A stretch of 8,391 nt of DNA from positions 1 to 8,391 of the forward strand of contig JAQGKJ010000090.1 of NCBI GenBank assembly GCA_028290165.1. The letters run 5' to 3'. The notes under the pieces are model-generated. The model had not been told where the DNA came from. It did not search any database and was given only the letters and a program-made list of their open reading frames with translations. Numbering within the stretch: the first letter of the stretch is position 1; every line of letters begins with the position of its first letter. Shown piece by piece: positions 1-6,558 of this stretch. This DNA comes from Bradyrhizobium sp. Lineage in GTDB: Bacteria; Pseudomonadota; Alphaproteobacteria; Rhizobiales; Xanthobacteraceae. Made by a program: the position numbers and the translations under genes.

Positions 1-83
1 CTTGATGCTGCCGCGTCCACCGCGTCCCGCCCCGCGTCCGTGACGATCGCGAGCCGCCCCTCTGGGGACGAGACGGGCGGATT
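1..83 (-). repeat. Bradyrhizobium-type interspersed repeat, translated-like segment
   Basis: Read on the minus strand, this segment is open in one frame and encodes PEGRLAIVTDAGRDAVDAAA, running off the left edge. I recall the string AIVTDAGRDAVDAAAS from many short hypothetical proteins in bradyrhizobial genomes, which I take to be translations of a dispersed repeat and not a real gene. No start codon or ribosome binding site of note is visible. The family assignment is from memory; what the sequence itself shows is only the open frame and the high GC. Confidence 0.45.
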
Positions 84-90
84 TATAAAG

Positions 91-181
91 TTGATTTGCC
101 CGACGGGTTAAGCGGAATATTTTTCGAATCAGGGCTGGACAGCTGAGTTGCCCGACGCGTTTTTGATTTGCCCGACGGGCA
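91..181. repeat. TTGCCCGACG repeat cluster (three copies)
   Basis: TTGATTTGCCCGACGGG occurs identically at 91-107 and 163-179, and a variant, GAGTTGCCCGACGCG, lies between them at 145-159. All three are in the same orientation. The core CCCGACGGG is close to palindromic (CCCG/CGGG). I recall this motif as very common in Bradyrhizobium intergenic DNA, so it marks the lineage. No function is evident here. Confidence 0.7.
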
Positions 182-473
182 GTTTGCGCGTGACGGCGCG
201 TCGTGAGCCAAGTAATCTCAGTGGGAGCAAAGTGCCGAAGCCAGCGGCCATATTAGCAGATGTCCGGAGCGTCAATCGCGGGTTCTGCACCATAACGACG
301 CCGGCGTAAGTGCACGCCAGCCATGTTCATGCAACGGGAATTGCGGCCCACCGCAACAGCTAACGACCTCGAACAATACGTAACGGGCAATTTCCAGGCT
401 TCTGGGGGAACGTCCTCTGGCAACCGATCCAAGCTCGGTGAACGCAATTGCACCTAAACCTAAGGAACTCGAC
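182..473. other. Intergenic region upstream of exported protein
   Basis: I see no convincing gene here. Open frames on the minus strand (253-475) encode arginine-rich, low-complexity peptides without family resemblance. The region must hold the promoter of the gene starting at 474, but I could not pick out a convincing -35/-10 pair. The only clear signal is the Shine-Dalgarno AAGGA at 462-466. Confidence 0.5.
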
Positions 474-1223
474 ATGAGCAGTACTCAGGCGCGTAGCGAA
501 ATGAGCCGACTCAATGTGATCAGCGTTTTAGCCTTCAGCATGCTGTTGATCTTGCCTGCGACTGCTGGAGCGCAGCAGCTTCCACCCGTCGCCGAACAGA
601 TGGCCAAGACCTACGGTCTGGATTCGTTCGGGCAAATCGAGGCAATACGCTTCACCTGGAATGCGGAGTTGCCTGGTGCCAAACTTTCGAACAAGTGGGA
701 ATGGAAGCCAAAGTCCGACACGGTCTCTTACGAAGGAAAAGACAAGGAGGGCAAACTGATCCAGGTCACCTATCAGCGCTCGCAGCTCGCCAGCCAAAGT
801 GATGCCATAAAGAACGAAATCGATCCGGCCTTCATGAACGATCAATATTGGTTGATCCTCCCATTGCACGTTGTATGGGACGGGGCGACTGTGACCACTG
901 ACGGTACGCAGAAATTGCCTCTAAGCGGTGCTTCCGCTGAACGGATCGTGATGAAATACTCTTCGGACGGTGGCTATGAGCCCGGTGATACCTGGGAACT
1001 ATACGTTGGCGCCGATAAGCGGATCGAGGAAATCGTCTATCACCGCGGCGGAAGCAAGCCGCCCAAGCTCGTGGTGGCGACGTATGCTGACCATAAGAAG
1101 GCTGGCCCACTCCTCATTTCGACAGATCACCGCGGTACGTTCGACGGGAAGCCCTTGCGGGTTTGGCTTTCTGATCTCTCAGTGAAGACGACGGGATCGG
1201 AAGACTGGATCAACGCACAATGA
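474..1223 (+). CDS. Exported protein of unknown function (249 aa)
   Basis: The start chosen is ATG 474, preceded by AAGGAA with a spacing of about seven bases; the frame also allows GTG 438 or ATG 501. The N-terminus is a Sec signal peptide: a basic residue (R12), a hydrophobic core at about 15-30 (VISVLAFSMLLILPA), then ATAGA-Q with predicted cleavage after residue 33. The mature part of about 216 residues contains no cysteine, so it is not a lipoprotein and has no disulfides. It is rich in aromatic-charged beta-strand patterns (EAIRFTWN, WEWKPKSDTVSYEGKD, GDTWELYVG, EEIVYHRGG), which suggests an all-beta periplasmic fold. I recall similar conserved hypothetical proteins in proteobacteria but no function. 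It stands alone: the next gene begins 225 bases downstream. Existence as a gene is secure; function is unknown. Confidence 0.85.
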   Translation: MSSTQARSEMSRLNVISVLAFSMLLILPATAGAQQLPPVAEQMAKTYGLDSFGQIEAIRFTWNAELPGAKLSNKWEWKPKSDTVSYEGKDKEGKLIQVTYQRSQLASQSDAIKNEIDPAFMNDQYWLILPLHVVWDGATVTTDGTQKLPLSGASAERIVMKYSSDGGYEPGDTWELYVGADKRIEEIVYHRGGSKPPKLVVATYADHKKAGPLLISTDHRGTFDGKPLRVWLSDLSVKTTGSEDWINAQ

Positions 1224-1448
1224 ACTTCGGTGGGCTTGGTTCGAGCGACTGATGGTGCGTTTCACGCGCGGCCGTGCGAGGCTCCTGATCCAAGTCGCTC
1301 GCCGGAGCGCGGCCCGTGCGGGAGACGCTGTCCTCTTGGGTGTTCCGGAAACATAGCCTGAGGCGCGGCCCGGCTTGCGCTTGTTCGGCTTACGGGTACG
1401 TTGTTTATCGATTCGATCTATTGAATTGAACTGTCTCGGAGCGCGCGG
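1224..1448. other. Intergenic region with long-loop inverted repeat
   Basis: No gene is seen. CGAGCGACT (1242-1250) and AGTCGCTCG (1293-1301) form a 9-bp inverted repeat separated by 42 bases, possibly a weak terminator for the exported-protein gene, though no T-run follows. GCGCGGCC occurs three times in direct orientation (about 1266, 1307 and 1363). The last 50 bases are distinctly AT-richer (TTGTTTATCGATTCGATCTA, from about 1400) and probably contain the promoter of the DoxX-like gene. GGAG at 1438-1441 is its Shine-Dalgarno. Confidence 0.45.
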
Positions 1449-2105
1449 ATGCCAAGAAATCCCTTTAGTGATGTATGGCAGTTCCTGACCGCGACTACGG
1501 AGGATTATCTCCGTCTGGGAAACTGGCGCTATCTAATACTTGTGCTGTTCTGGGCGCTGCTGCTCGCCAGCATTGCAGTGGCCTTCCGGAATTGGCAGGA
1601 GGATTCAGAGCAACGCACCGGCCGACATCTTGGAATCTGGCTGGTCCGGGTCCTGATCGGCTGCATGTGGTTCCAGGGCATGTTGTGGAAACTGCCGCTA
1701 CCCGTGTCCGACGGTCTGCAATACTGGACCGAACAAGAATCGACCAACGCGGCTTTCGAGTTTCACCGCGCGTTCATGAAGGATGTCGTGTTGCCTCACA
1801 TGAGGATCTTTGGGCCGATCGTCTTTCTTGCCGAGCTGACGTTCGCTGCATCGATGATCCTCGGGCTTGCGGTGCGATTGGTGGGCGTGCTGGCCATCGC
1901 TTATGCACTGCAACTCTGGCTCGGCCTCTATGGCAATCCGGCCGAGTGGCCGTGGACGTACATGTTCCTGGCCATGCTGATGTTCCTGTTTGTGCTCGAG
2001 GGCGCCGGCCGCAGTCTCGGCTTTGACGCCTGGTTGCGCCGCAATGTCCCTGCCGTGCGCGACGGGAAGGGCCTTATCGGCTGGTTCCTGCACATCGCGA
2101 GCTAG
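1449..2105 (+). CDS. DoxX/DoxD-like integral membrane protein (218 aa)
   Basis: The ATG start has GGAG at a seven-base spacing. Five hydrophobic segments are visible at about residues 28-46, 62-80, 120-141, 143-161 and 169-184, in the order expected of the DoxX/TQO-small-subunit-DoxD superfamily. Conserved-looking features are RVLIGCMWFQGMLWKLPLP at 67-85, the periplasmic-type loop with SDGLQYWTE, and YGNPAEWPWTYMF at 161-173. Members of this family are inner-membrane proteins, linked in some organisms to thiosulfate:quinone oxidoreduction, but most remain without a demonstrated reaction. Here there is no DoxA partner, so a specific enzyme role should not be assumed. The gene converges on the minus-strand glycosyltransferase gene and shares the CTAG at 2102-2105 as stop codon. 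Membrane nature is sure; family is probable. Confidence 0.75.
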   Translation: MPRNPFSDVWQFLTATTEDYLRLGNWRYLILVLFWALLLASIAVAFRNWQEDSEQRTGRHLGIWLVRVLIGCMWFQGMLWKLPLPVSDGLQYWTEQESTNAAFEFHRAFMKDVVLPHMRIFGPIVFLAELTFAASMILGLAVRLVGVLAIAYALQLWLGLYGNPAEWPWTYMFLAMLMFLFVLEGAGRSLGFDAWLRRNVPAVRDGKGLIGWFLHIAS

Positions 2106-2869
2106 GACACGTCCCGTTTCTGGTAACCACGGTCTGTCGGAAGTTTCTGCCGTCGCAGCTCAATCGCGAGGCGAACAAACGTCGCCGAAATGGACCAGAC
2201 CGCCTTGACGCCGGCGATGAGATTGCCGGAAACCTTCGATACGCCGCCGATCCGGCGCCGCTGCCCGACGGCGATCTCCCGCGCCGATAAACGGGCGGCC
2301 GCGACCCGCATCAGCATTTCCAGATTCCACCCATAGGTCTGCTCTTTCATGCCGAGATGTCTGAGTTCATCCCGCCGGATGGCGCGAAACGGCGACAGGT
2401 CGGTAAAGCTTGCGCCATAGACGAGGCGCAGGAGCAGCCCGCCGACATGCGCCGCGAGGAGTTGCTGTGGCGCCAAGCTGCCGGGCTCGCGCGAACCGCG
2501 GATGCGCGAGCCGAGGACGAAAACGGCTTGCCCGGCGACGATCGGCGATACCAGATCAGGAATGAATTCAGCAGGATCGCTGCCGTCGCCATCGAGGAAG
2601 ACCACAATGTCGGAATCATCGCGTACAGCGGCGATGCCCGCCTGGATGGCACGACCGTAGCCGCGCTGCGGCTCAACAATCACGCGAGCTCCGGCGGCCT
2701 CAGCCCGCTCAGTAGTACGGTCCCGTGAGCCCCCGTCGACAACGACCACCTCGCTGACATTCTGCGCCAGCACCGCCGTCACGACCTGGCCAATCGCTGT
2801 TTCCTCGTCGAAACATGGAATGATCGCCGAGACGATGGGCGGACGGCGCAAGGGCCGCTTCTCACCCAT
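2102..2869 (-). CDS. GT2 glycosyltransferase, polyprenyl-phosphate sugar synthase type (255 aa)
   Basis: Last gene of the minus-strand operon. The GT-A fold signature is clear: SAIIPCFDEETAI at 14-26, VVVVDGGSRDRT at 41-52 (D45), EPQRGYGRAIQAG at 66-78, and the metal/nucleotide-binding FLDGDGSDP at 91-99 (D93, D95). GSRIRG at 120-125 and YGWNLEMLMR at 179-188 match the dolichyl-phosphate mannose/glucose synthase-like branch of GT2, which moves a sugar from a nucleotide donor to polyprenyl phosphate at the cytoplasmic membrane face. No C-terminal membrane helices are present, so it is a soluble or peripheral enzyme. ATG 2869 is chosen because GGTGAG lies seven bases upstream; GTG 2890 is the alternative and would overlap the radical SAM stop as GTGA. 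The open frame continues to 3127 but that part lies inside the radical SAM gene and is not GT-like. It is not the TIGR04283 type by its motifs. Likely donor-maker for the GT-C protein (inference). Confidence 0.85.
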   Translation of the reverse strand: MGEKRPLRRPPIVSAIIPCFDEETAIGQVVTAVLAQNVSEVVVVDGGSRDRTTERAEAAGARVIVEPQRGYGRAIQAGIAAVRDDSDIVVFLDGDGSDPAEFIPDLVSPIVAGQAVFVLGSRIRGSREPGSLAPQQLLAAHVGGLLLRLVYGASFTDLSPFRAIRRDELRHLGMKEQTYGWNLEMLMRVAAARLSAREIAVGQRRRIGGVSKVSGNLIAGVKAVWSISATFVRLAIELRRQKLPTDRGYQKRDVS

Positions 2870-2886
2870 CTCGTGGCTCACCGCGT

Positions 2887-3966
2887 TCACAGGCTCCAGC
2901 GCAAGCCGCAATTGGCGCAGCTCTTGGGCGGCTTGTCCGAAAGCAGCGCCGCACGAAAGTCCCGATAGGCGGGACCGTTCCAGATGTCGCGCAAGGACTG
3001 CTGCCCTGCATGGCCAAGCGTATAGTTGTCGTAGCCATGCTGCGAAAACGGCGCGATACAGCACGGCAACGCGCGGCCATTGGCCGTGAAATACATCAAC
3101 GACCACGGGCGCCGGCAGGGCGACCACGGCGAACCGTCACCGCTGCCCTTCAGGCTTAACCCCGGCTCGGTCGCCGCGCCCGACGCACTGAAGGTCACGC
3201 CAAGGGAACGCGCCAGATCCTCGGCCTGTTTCAGGTAGGCCGCTTCTTCCTGCGTCAGGCGCTCGAACAGGGCCTGATCAGGCCGTGCCTTGCCAATGGC
3301 CGATTCATCGAAAAACACCAGCCGCTGCAGATAGACCTCCTTGACACCGATCTCCGCTGCAATTTTCACAAATGCCGGGAGTTCCTCAACAGTCTCTCTC
3401 AGGCCGGTCAGCCAAACAGAAACCTGCGGCCTGGTGTGTCCCTCTCGCTCCTGCAGCTCGCGAAACGCGCGCACGTTGCTGATGATGCGGCCGAAATAAT
3501 CCCTGCCACGGATCGCCTTGAAGCTCTCGCGGCTTGACGCGTCGAGCGAAACTCGCAGCTCATCAAGCCCGGCGTCGATCAGCGCACGTCCATTGCGCTC
3601 ACTCAAGACGGTGCCATTGGTGTTGAACAGGACGTAGACGCCGCGGTCCTTCAGGTATCCGACCATCCGGGGCAGGTTCGCGACCAGCATCGGCTCGCCG
3701 ACGCCATGCAGAACCGCCCGCGCGAGATCGGGAACCTGGTCGACAATCGATGCGAACAGGTCCCAGCTCATATCTGCCGGCGGTTCGAGCTCCTCATAGG
3801 TGCGAGGACAGGTGGTGCACAGCAGATTGCAGCGGTTGGTCACTTCGAGATAAAGGCAGACCGGTGGACGCCGGGCGACCTCGGTGCGCTCGCCCGTGAC
3901 CGACTCGTGATAGCGGCGCGGATCGAAAGGCTCGTGAGTACCTGGCACTTCGCCGGAAAGGCTCAT
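2887..3966 (-). CDS. Radical SAM protein with SPASM-like C-terminal domain (359 aa)
   Basis: The radical SAM motif CNLLCTTC gives C46, C50 and C53 (CX3CX2C) for the [4Fe-4S]/SAM cluster. LHGVGEPML at 86-94 is the GGEP-like SAM-binding motif. FNTNGT at 114-119 and LRVSLDA at 137-143 are the following barrel strands. The C-terminal part carries C284, C302/C303 and CANC (C350, C353), a spacing resembling a SPASM/twitch domain with probably one auxiliary cluster; residues 317-338 (LGHAGQQSLRDIWNGPAYRDFR) are typical of SPASM proteins. The ATG start at 3966 overlaps the upstream stop as ATGA and has AGGG upstream; the 62-residue upstream extension of the frame lies inside the neighbour and is not accepted. 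SPASM enzymes usually modify peptides, but sugar, nucleoside and cofactor substrates are also known. No precursor peptide gene is seen next to it, and its partners are glycosyltransferases, so a sugar or lipid substrate is my inference. Confidence 0.88.
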   Translation of the reverse strand: MSLSGEVPGTHEPFDPRRYHESVTGERTEVARRPPVCLYLEVTNRCNLLCTTCPRTYEELEPPADMSWDLFASIVDQVPDLARAVLHGVGEPMLVANLPRMVGYLKDRGVYVLFNTNGTVLSERNGRALIDAGLDELRVSLDASSRESFKAIRGRDYFGRIISNVRAFRELQEREGHTRPQVSVWLTGLRETVEELPAFVKIAAEIGVKEVYLQRLVFFDESAIGKARPDQALFERLTQEEAAYLKQAEDLARSLGVTFSASGAATEPGLSLKGSGDGSPWSPCRRPWSLMYFTANGRALPCCIAPFSQHGYDNYTLGHAGQQSLRDIWNGPAYRDFRAALLSDKPPKSCANCGLRWSL

Positions 3967-5336
3967 TGCGATGACCCTGTGTCTGCGGTCCGCTGCACGC
4001 GGGTCCTCCAGGCCGTAAAGGCCCAAGCAAGCAAAAGACCTCCGAACAGAATTGATTTGGTCACCATTCTCGGAATGTAGAAATCCCAGTCGAGTTGTTC
4101 GGACAGCAAGAGTGCTCCGATCGAAACGACCCACGTTGGCGCTGAGCCACACAGGGCGGCAAACGGCGTGATGACGAGAAAATACCAGGGATAATTGGGC
4201 GACAACAACAGCAGAGCGACGAGTAACAGCATGTTGATGTCAGCAAGACTGGACGCCATGGTGCGATGAGAGCTGCGGGCCACGGAGAGCCCGCTGGACA
4301 TGAGGACCAGCGCGGCGAGTACGACGTAAGCGACAACATCACCTTGATGCTCGCCAAACACAAGCCGCCAGATCGACAACAGCCAGAGATCGTTGCCGGC
4401 ACTGATACCCTCTTCCGTCAGATAGCCTTTGGTCAGGAATCCGAGAACCCCCCAACCGACCGACAAATAGGGAAGATAACAGAGCGCGACGGTAGCGATC
4501 ACGACGACCGGCATTTTAAGGTCCCACGGGCGCCAGATCGCAGCCAGCACCGGCGCAGCATATGGCTTGACCAGCGCCGAAAACGCGATCAGGACCGCTC
4601 CGCGGAGAGCATGGCCGGTCAGGGCAATCCACACGCCCAGCAGCATCAGCGCAACCATCAGCGCATCGACATGGCCGCTATTGGCAATCTCCCACAAGGG
4701 AAGCGGATGCCAGAGATAGGCGACCACGCGCGTCACCGGGCGGTTCATACGCCGCAGCAGGAGCATGATCAGTGTAACGGTGACGCACTCGCAACCCAGC
4801 AGTGCGAGACGCATCATGGTCACGCTTTCGCTGATCCGGGTGACTATGAGGAAGAAAAATTGCGCCACCGGAGGATAGATGGTGACGGCACTAGCGGCCC
4901 GGTTGATGCGGGGAAAGATCGTCCCGTCGCGAAGAAATGCCAGCGCCTCATCGGCCGGGACATAGCGGTAGGGATTGATGCCGGCCGCCTGAACCCTGCC
5001 GTCCCAGACATAGCGATAAATGTCACTGGACAGAAACGGATCGAACAGCAGCACATAGGCTCTCAGGATGATCCCAACTCCCAGAATGAGCCATAGCGTC
5101 CGATCAGACGGTTCGCGCTCGGCCACGCGAGTCGCTACAATCGTCAGCAGCCCCGCGGGGATGGTCAGAGCCATGAAGGCATTGTCACCGCCAGTCTCGA
5201 AGGCAAATGGGGTCACCAGAGTCAGAGCGACCAGGACAGCACCGATGCCGGCCAACAGATGCAGCGGAGGCACGTTGTTGGCGGCGCGCGCCAGTGGACC
5301 GAATTGACTAGCAATAGCGCCCGGCATTGCCTTCAT
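3963..5336 (-). CDS. GT-C type polytopic membrane glycosyltransferase (457 aa)
   Basis: About eleven hydrophobic segments span the protein, for example near 26-45, 53-69, 80-99, 175-194, 223-240, 245-266, 275-292, 334-349, 367-392, 398-412 and 428-443. After the third helix comes SSDIYRYVWDGRVQAAGINP (103-122), with the acidic D105 and WDG expected of the first extracytoplasmic loop of GT-C enzymes such as PIG-M and MptB/DUF2029-like mannosyltransferases. YPPVAQFFF (154-162), LVKPYAAP (255-262) and LSPNYPWYFLVITPFA (378-393) are further family-like motifs. Such enzymes use polyprenyl-phosphate sugars on the periplasmic side. ATG 5336 overlaps the upstream stop as ATGA with no strong Shine-Dalgarno, so translational coupling is likely; the longer frame to 5438 is inside the neighbour. 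Sugar and acceptor cannot be read from the sequence. Confidence 0.85.
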   Translation of the reverse strand: MKAMPGAIASQFGPLARAANNVPPLHLLAGIGAVLVALTLVTPFAFETGGDNAFMALTIPAGLLTIVATRVAEREPSDRTLWLILGVGIILRAYVLLFDPFLSSDIYRYVWDGRVQAAGINPYRYVPADEALAFLRDGTIFPRINRAASAVTIYPPVAQFFFLIVTRISESVTMMRLALLGCECVTVTLIMLLLRRMNRPVTRVVAYLWHPLPLWEIANSGHVDALMVALMLLGVWIALTGHALRGAVLIAFSALVKPYAAPVLAAIWRPWDLKMPVVVIATVALCYLPYLSVGWGVLGFLTKGYLTEEGISAGNDLWLLSIWRLVFGEHQGDVVAYVVLAALVLMSSGLSVARSSHRTMASSLADINMLLLVALLLLSPNYPWYFLVITPFAALCGSAPTWVVSIGALLLSEQLDWDFYIPRMVTKSILFGGLLLAWAFTAWRTRVQRTADTGSSQ

Positions 5337-6037
5337 GGGTTTATCTGCGGCCCGGTTTTGAGAAAGGCCCGGCTCGCCGGAGCAGATCCGCCAGCACGAA
5401 AGCGGGTCGAATGGCCGTCCAGTTCGTCCTGCAGCCAACGCAGCGCTTCAATGTCGTCGACATCGTACCATTCCGGAAGCAGCGTCGTGGCAAGGCCGAT
5501 ATCGGCAGCACGCTCGCACGTGCTGCGAGCTACGCTGTCCGTGCCCCACGCGATCCCAGTAAATAGCTGCTGATGCGGGCGTTTCAGGCCGATGAGGTAG
5601 TAGCCGCCGTCGCTTGCCGGCCCAAGCACCATCCGATCGCCGGGCTCGCGCAGGAGCTCAATAGCGGTTACCAGGAAGCGGGTCGGCAGGGTGGGGCTGT
5701 CACCGTTGACGAGCAGGACACAGTCATGCCCGGCAAGTAGCAGCGCGCGCGACGCGCCATCCAGCACGTAGCCAAGGTCGTCGCCAGCCTGCAGCAACAG
5801 GCCGAAGCCAGCCGGAAGCAATTGCCGCATCATCTGTTCGGCTTCTGCCGGAGCGTAGACGCCATAGCCTCGCCTGCCGAGCGCCTCCGGCACCTCCTCG
5901 ATTGCCGCGGCGACATCGCGCAGAAAACAAGCGGACAACTCGGATGCGGCAACTCCGCCGATGGCCGCCGCAAGTCGCGTCTTTGAGCGGCCGGGAAGCG
6001 GCGCCTTGCACATGATCCCGATCGCCGCGACGCTCAC
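5333..6037 (-). CDS. TIGR04282/DUF2064-family glycosyl- or nucleotidyltransferase (234 aa)
   Basis: The N-terminus AIGIMCKAPLPGRSKTRLA (5-23) is the characteristic family signature, with K11, P15-G16, K19-T20-R21 resembling the nucleotide-binding loop of CofC/GlmU-type GT-A enzymes. LLVNGDSPTLP at 108-118 gives the metal-binding D113, and LGPASDGGYYLIGLKR at 138-153 gives the DGGYYLIG family motif. WYDVDDIEALRWL (190-202) is the usual C-terminal motif. Length fits the family, with a tail of about 25 residues of low complexity. RefSeq names this family after its association with arsenosugar radical SAM loci, but its reaction is not firmly established to my knowledge. Translation starts at GTG 6037, which overlaps the stop of the broken phosphorylase gene as GTGA and has no Shine-Dalgarno, so expression probably once depended on coupling to that gene. 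Confidence 0.85.
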   Translation of the reverse strand: MSVAAIGIMCKAPLPGRSKTRLAAAIGGVAASELSACFLRDVAAAIEEVPEALGRRGYGVYAPAEAEQMMRQLLPAGFGLLLQAGDDLGYVLDGASRALLLAGHDCVLLVNGDSPTLPTRFLVTAIELLREPGDRMVLGPASDGGYYLIGLKRPHQQLFTGIAWGTDSVARSTCERAADIGLATTLLPEWYDVDDIEALRWLQDELDGHSTRFRAGGSAPASRAFLKTGPQINP

Positions 6038-6230
6038 GGCAGCAACCGGGGTCGCAGGCGATCAGCGGCGATCGCGACCAATTGCAGGGCGTCATGGCTG
6101 CCGTCCCCTTCCCCCTTCTCAAAGTCGCCGTCGATGCGTCCCATTTGATGTGTCACTGGGCAAAACACAGGACGGCCCTTTGTCGGACTCGCGCGAACGC
6201 GTAAAGCGCCGCGGCCTCCATTTCGACTGC
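6034..6230 (-). pseudogene. Nucleoside phosphorylase, C-terminal remnant with -1 frameshift
   Basis: On the minus strand AVEMEAAALYAFARVRQRAV then LCFA (from 6230) is the typical active-site region of PNP/MTA-phosphorylase family proteins (the ME pair binds the ribose), where VEMEAAALYAFA...CFAHVTN is expected. The frame then stops at 6153-6155. One frame over, VTHQMGRIDGDFEKGEGD and SHDALQLVAIAADRLRPRLLP continue the family's C-terminus to a TGA at 6034-6036. Restoring one base at about 6156-6158 (GCC CAn GTG ACA) would join the two. The N-terminal two thirds are absent, so a sequencing error alone cannot restore it. The stop overlaps the GTG of the TIGR04282 gene, showing that this was the preceding operon member. 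Confidence 0.75.
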
Positions 6231-6251
6231 CATCAGAGGCTGGCGGGGCGA

Positions 6252-6326
6252 CCGAAGCTCGCGAACATTGTCATTCTTGGCAGCCCACACACCGAGATCG
6301 TGCAGCCATTCGTCGCGCATATCCAT
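6252..6326 (-). pseudogene. Possible nucleotidyltransferase (MNT-like) N-terminal fragment
   Basis: Minus-strand residues MRDEWLHDLGVWAAKNDN followed by VREL, in frame with the phosphorylase remnant, resemble the stretch just before the GSxxxG motif of small nucleotidyltransferases (expected continuation WLFGSR). After REL the sequence becomes RSPRQPLM and then joins the phosphorylase segment, so the catalytic GS and DxD residues are missing. The identification rests on pattern memory over about 22 residues and is tentative. Confidence 0.4.
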
Positions 6327-6421
6327 CCTGCGATGATACGCCCTCCGCAAGCTCTTTCAATGCCGCCCTGATCTCCAAATCAAGTTCGTTGAGATCATGC
6401 GCCCCCCGCGCGCCCCGCGAC

Positions 6422-6529
6422 GGCTGCCGGCCGGCTCACGCCGGTGCGGTGTACCATCTCGAGGATCGGAAACTGGTCTGCTGAAAAGAGGACGATCCCG
6501 ACGCGAACATGCTTGGCCGCTGGTCCATC
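6422..6529 (-). pseudogene. IS630-type transposase N-terminal remnant
   Basis: Minus-strand translation gives AAKHVRVGIVLFSAD, then ILEMVHRTGVSRPAV, which resembles the helix-turn-helix start of IS630-family transposases (pattern QKHVWRARIVLLSADG...IMRRTGKSxxxVWRW). The similarity stops after PAV, where WRWQ would be expected; the frame ends at a TGA at 6395-6397 through a G/R-rich, low-complexity stretch. The DDE catalytic part is absent. The bases between this and the next fragment (about 6330-6420) show no family I recognise. Tentative, from memory of the family pattern. Confidence 0.45.
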
Positions 6530-6558
6530 GCAGCAGTCCTCACGATGGCCGAGACGCC

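Noticed and set aside
2870..3127. 86-residue N-terminal extension of the GT2 frame
   Set aside because: It overlaps the SPASM-like part of the radical SAM gene and does not resemble GT2 sequence; the GT-A fold begins right after ATG 2869.
2870..4100. RiPP precursor peptide next to the radical SAM/SPASM gene
   Set aside because: The neighbouring genes overlap and leave no intergenic room; no short Cys- or Gly-rich leader-core frame with a ribosome binding site was found.
3967..4152. 62-residue N-terminal extension of the radical SAM frame
   Set aside because: It lies inside the GT-C coding region and shows no radical SAM features; ATG 3966 with an ATGA overlap and AGGG upstream is the better start.
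4266..5096. 276-residue plus-strand open frame
   Set aside because: It is the antisense shadow of the GT-C gene: its product is rich in H, Q, R and D with no family motifs, whereas the minus strand gives a coherent membrane protein.
2102..6037. Calling the operon an arsenosugar biosynthesis cluster
   Set aside because: Only the TIGR04282 protein points that way. The radical SAM protein has SPASM-type cysteines unlike ArsS, the GT2 motifs are not those of TIGR04283, and no ArsM is present in the window.
5724..6122. Minus-strand frame with a strong GGGGGAAGGGG Shine-Dalgarno-like stretch and ATG near 6095
   Set aside because: Its product is Arg/Gly/Cys-rich and out of frame with both the phosphorylase remnant and the TIGR04282 gene. 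The purine run encodes the conserved phosphorylase stretch DFEKGEGDG, which explains it.
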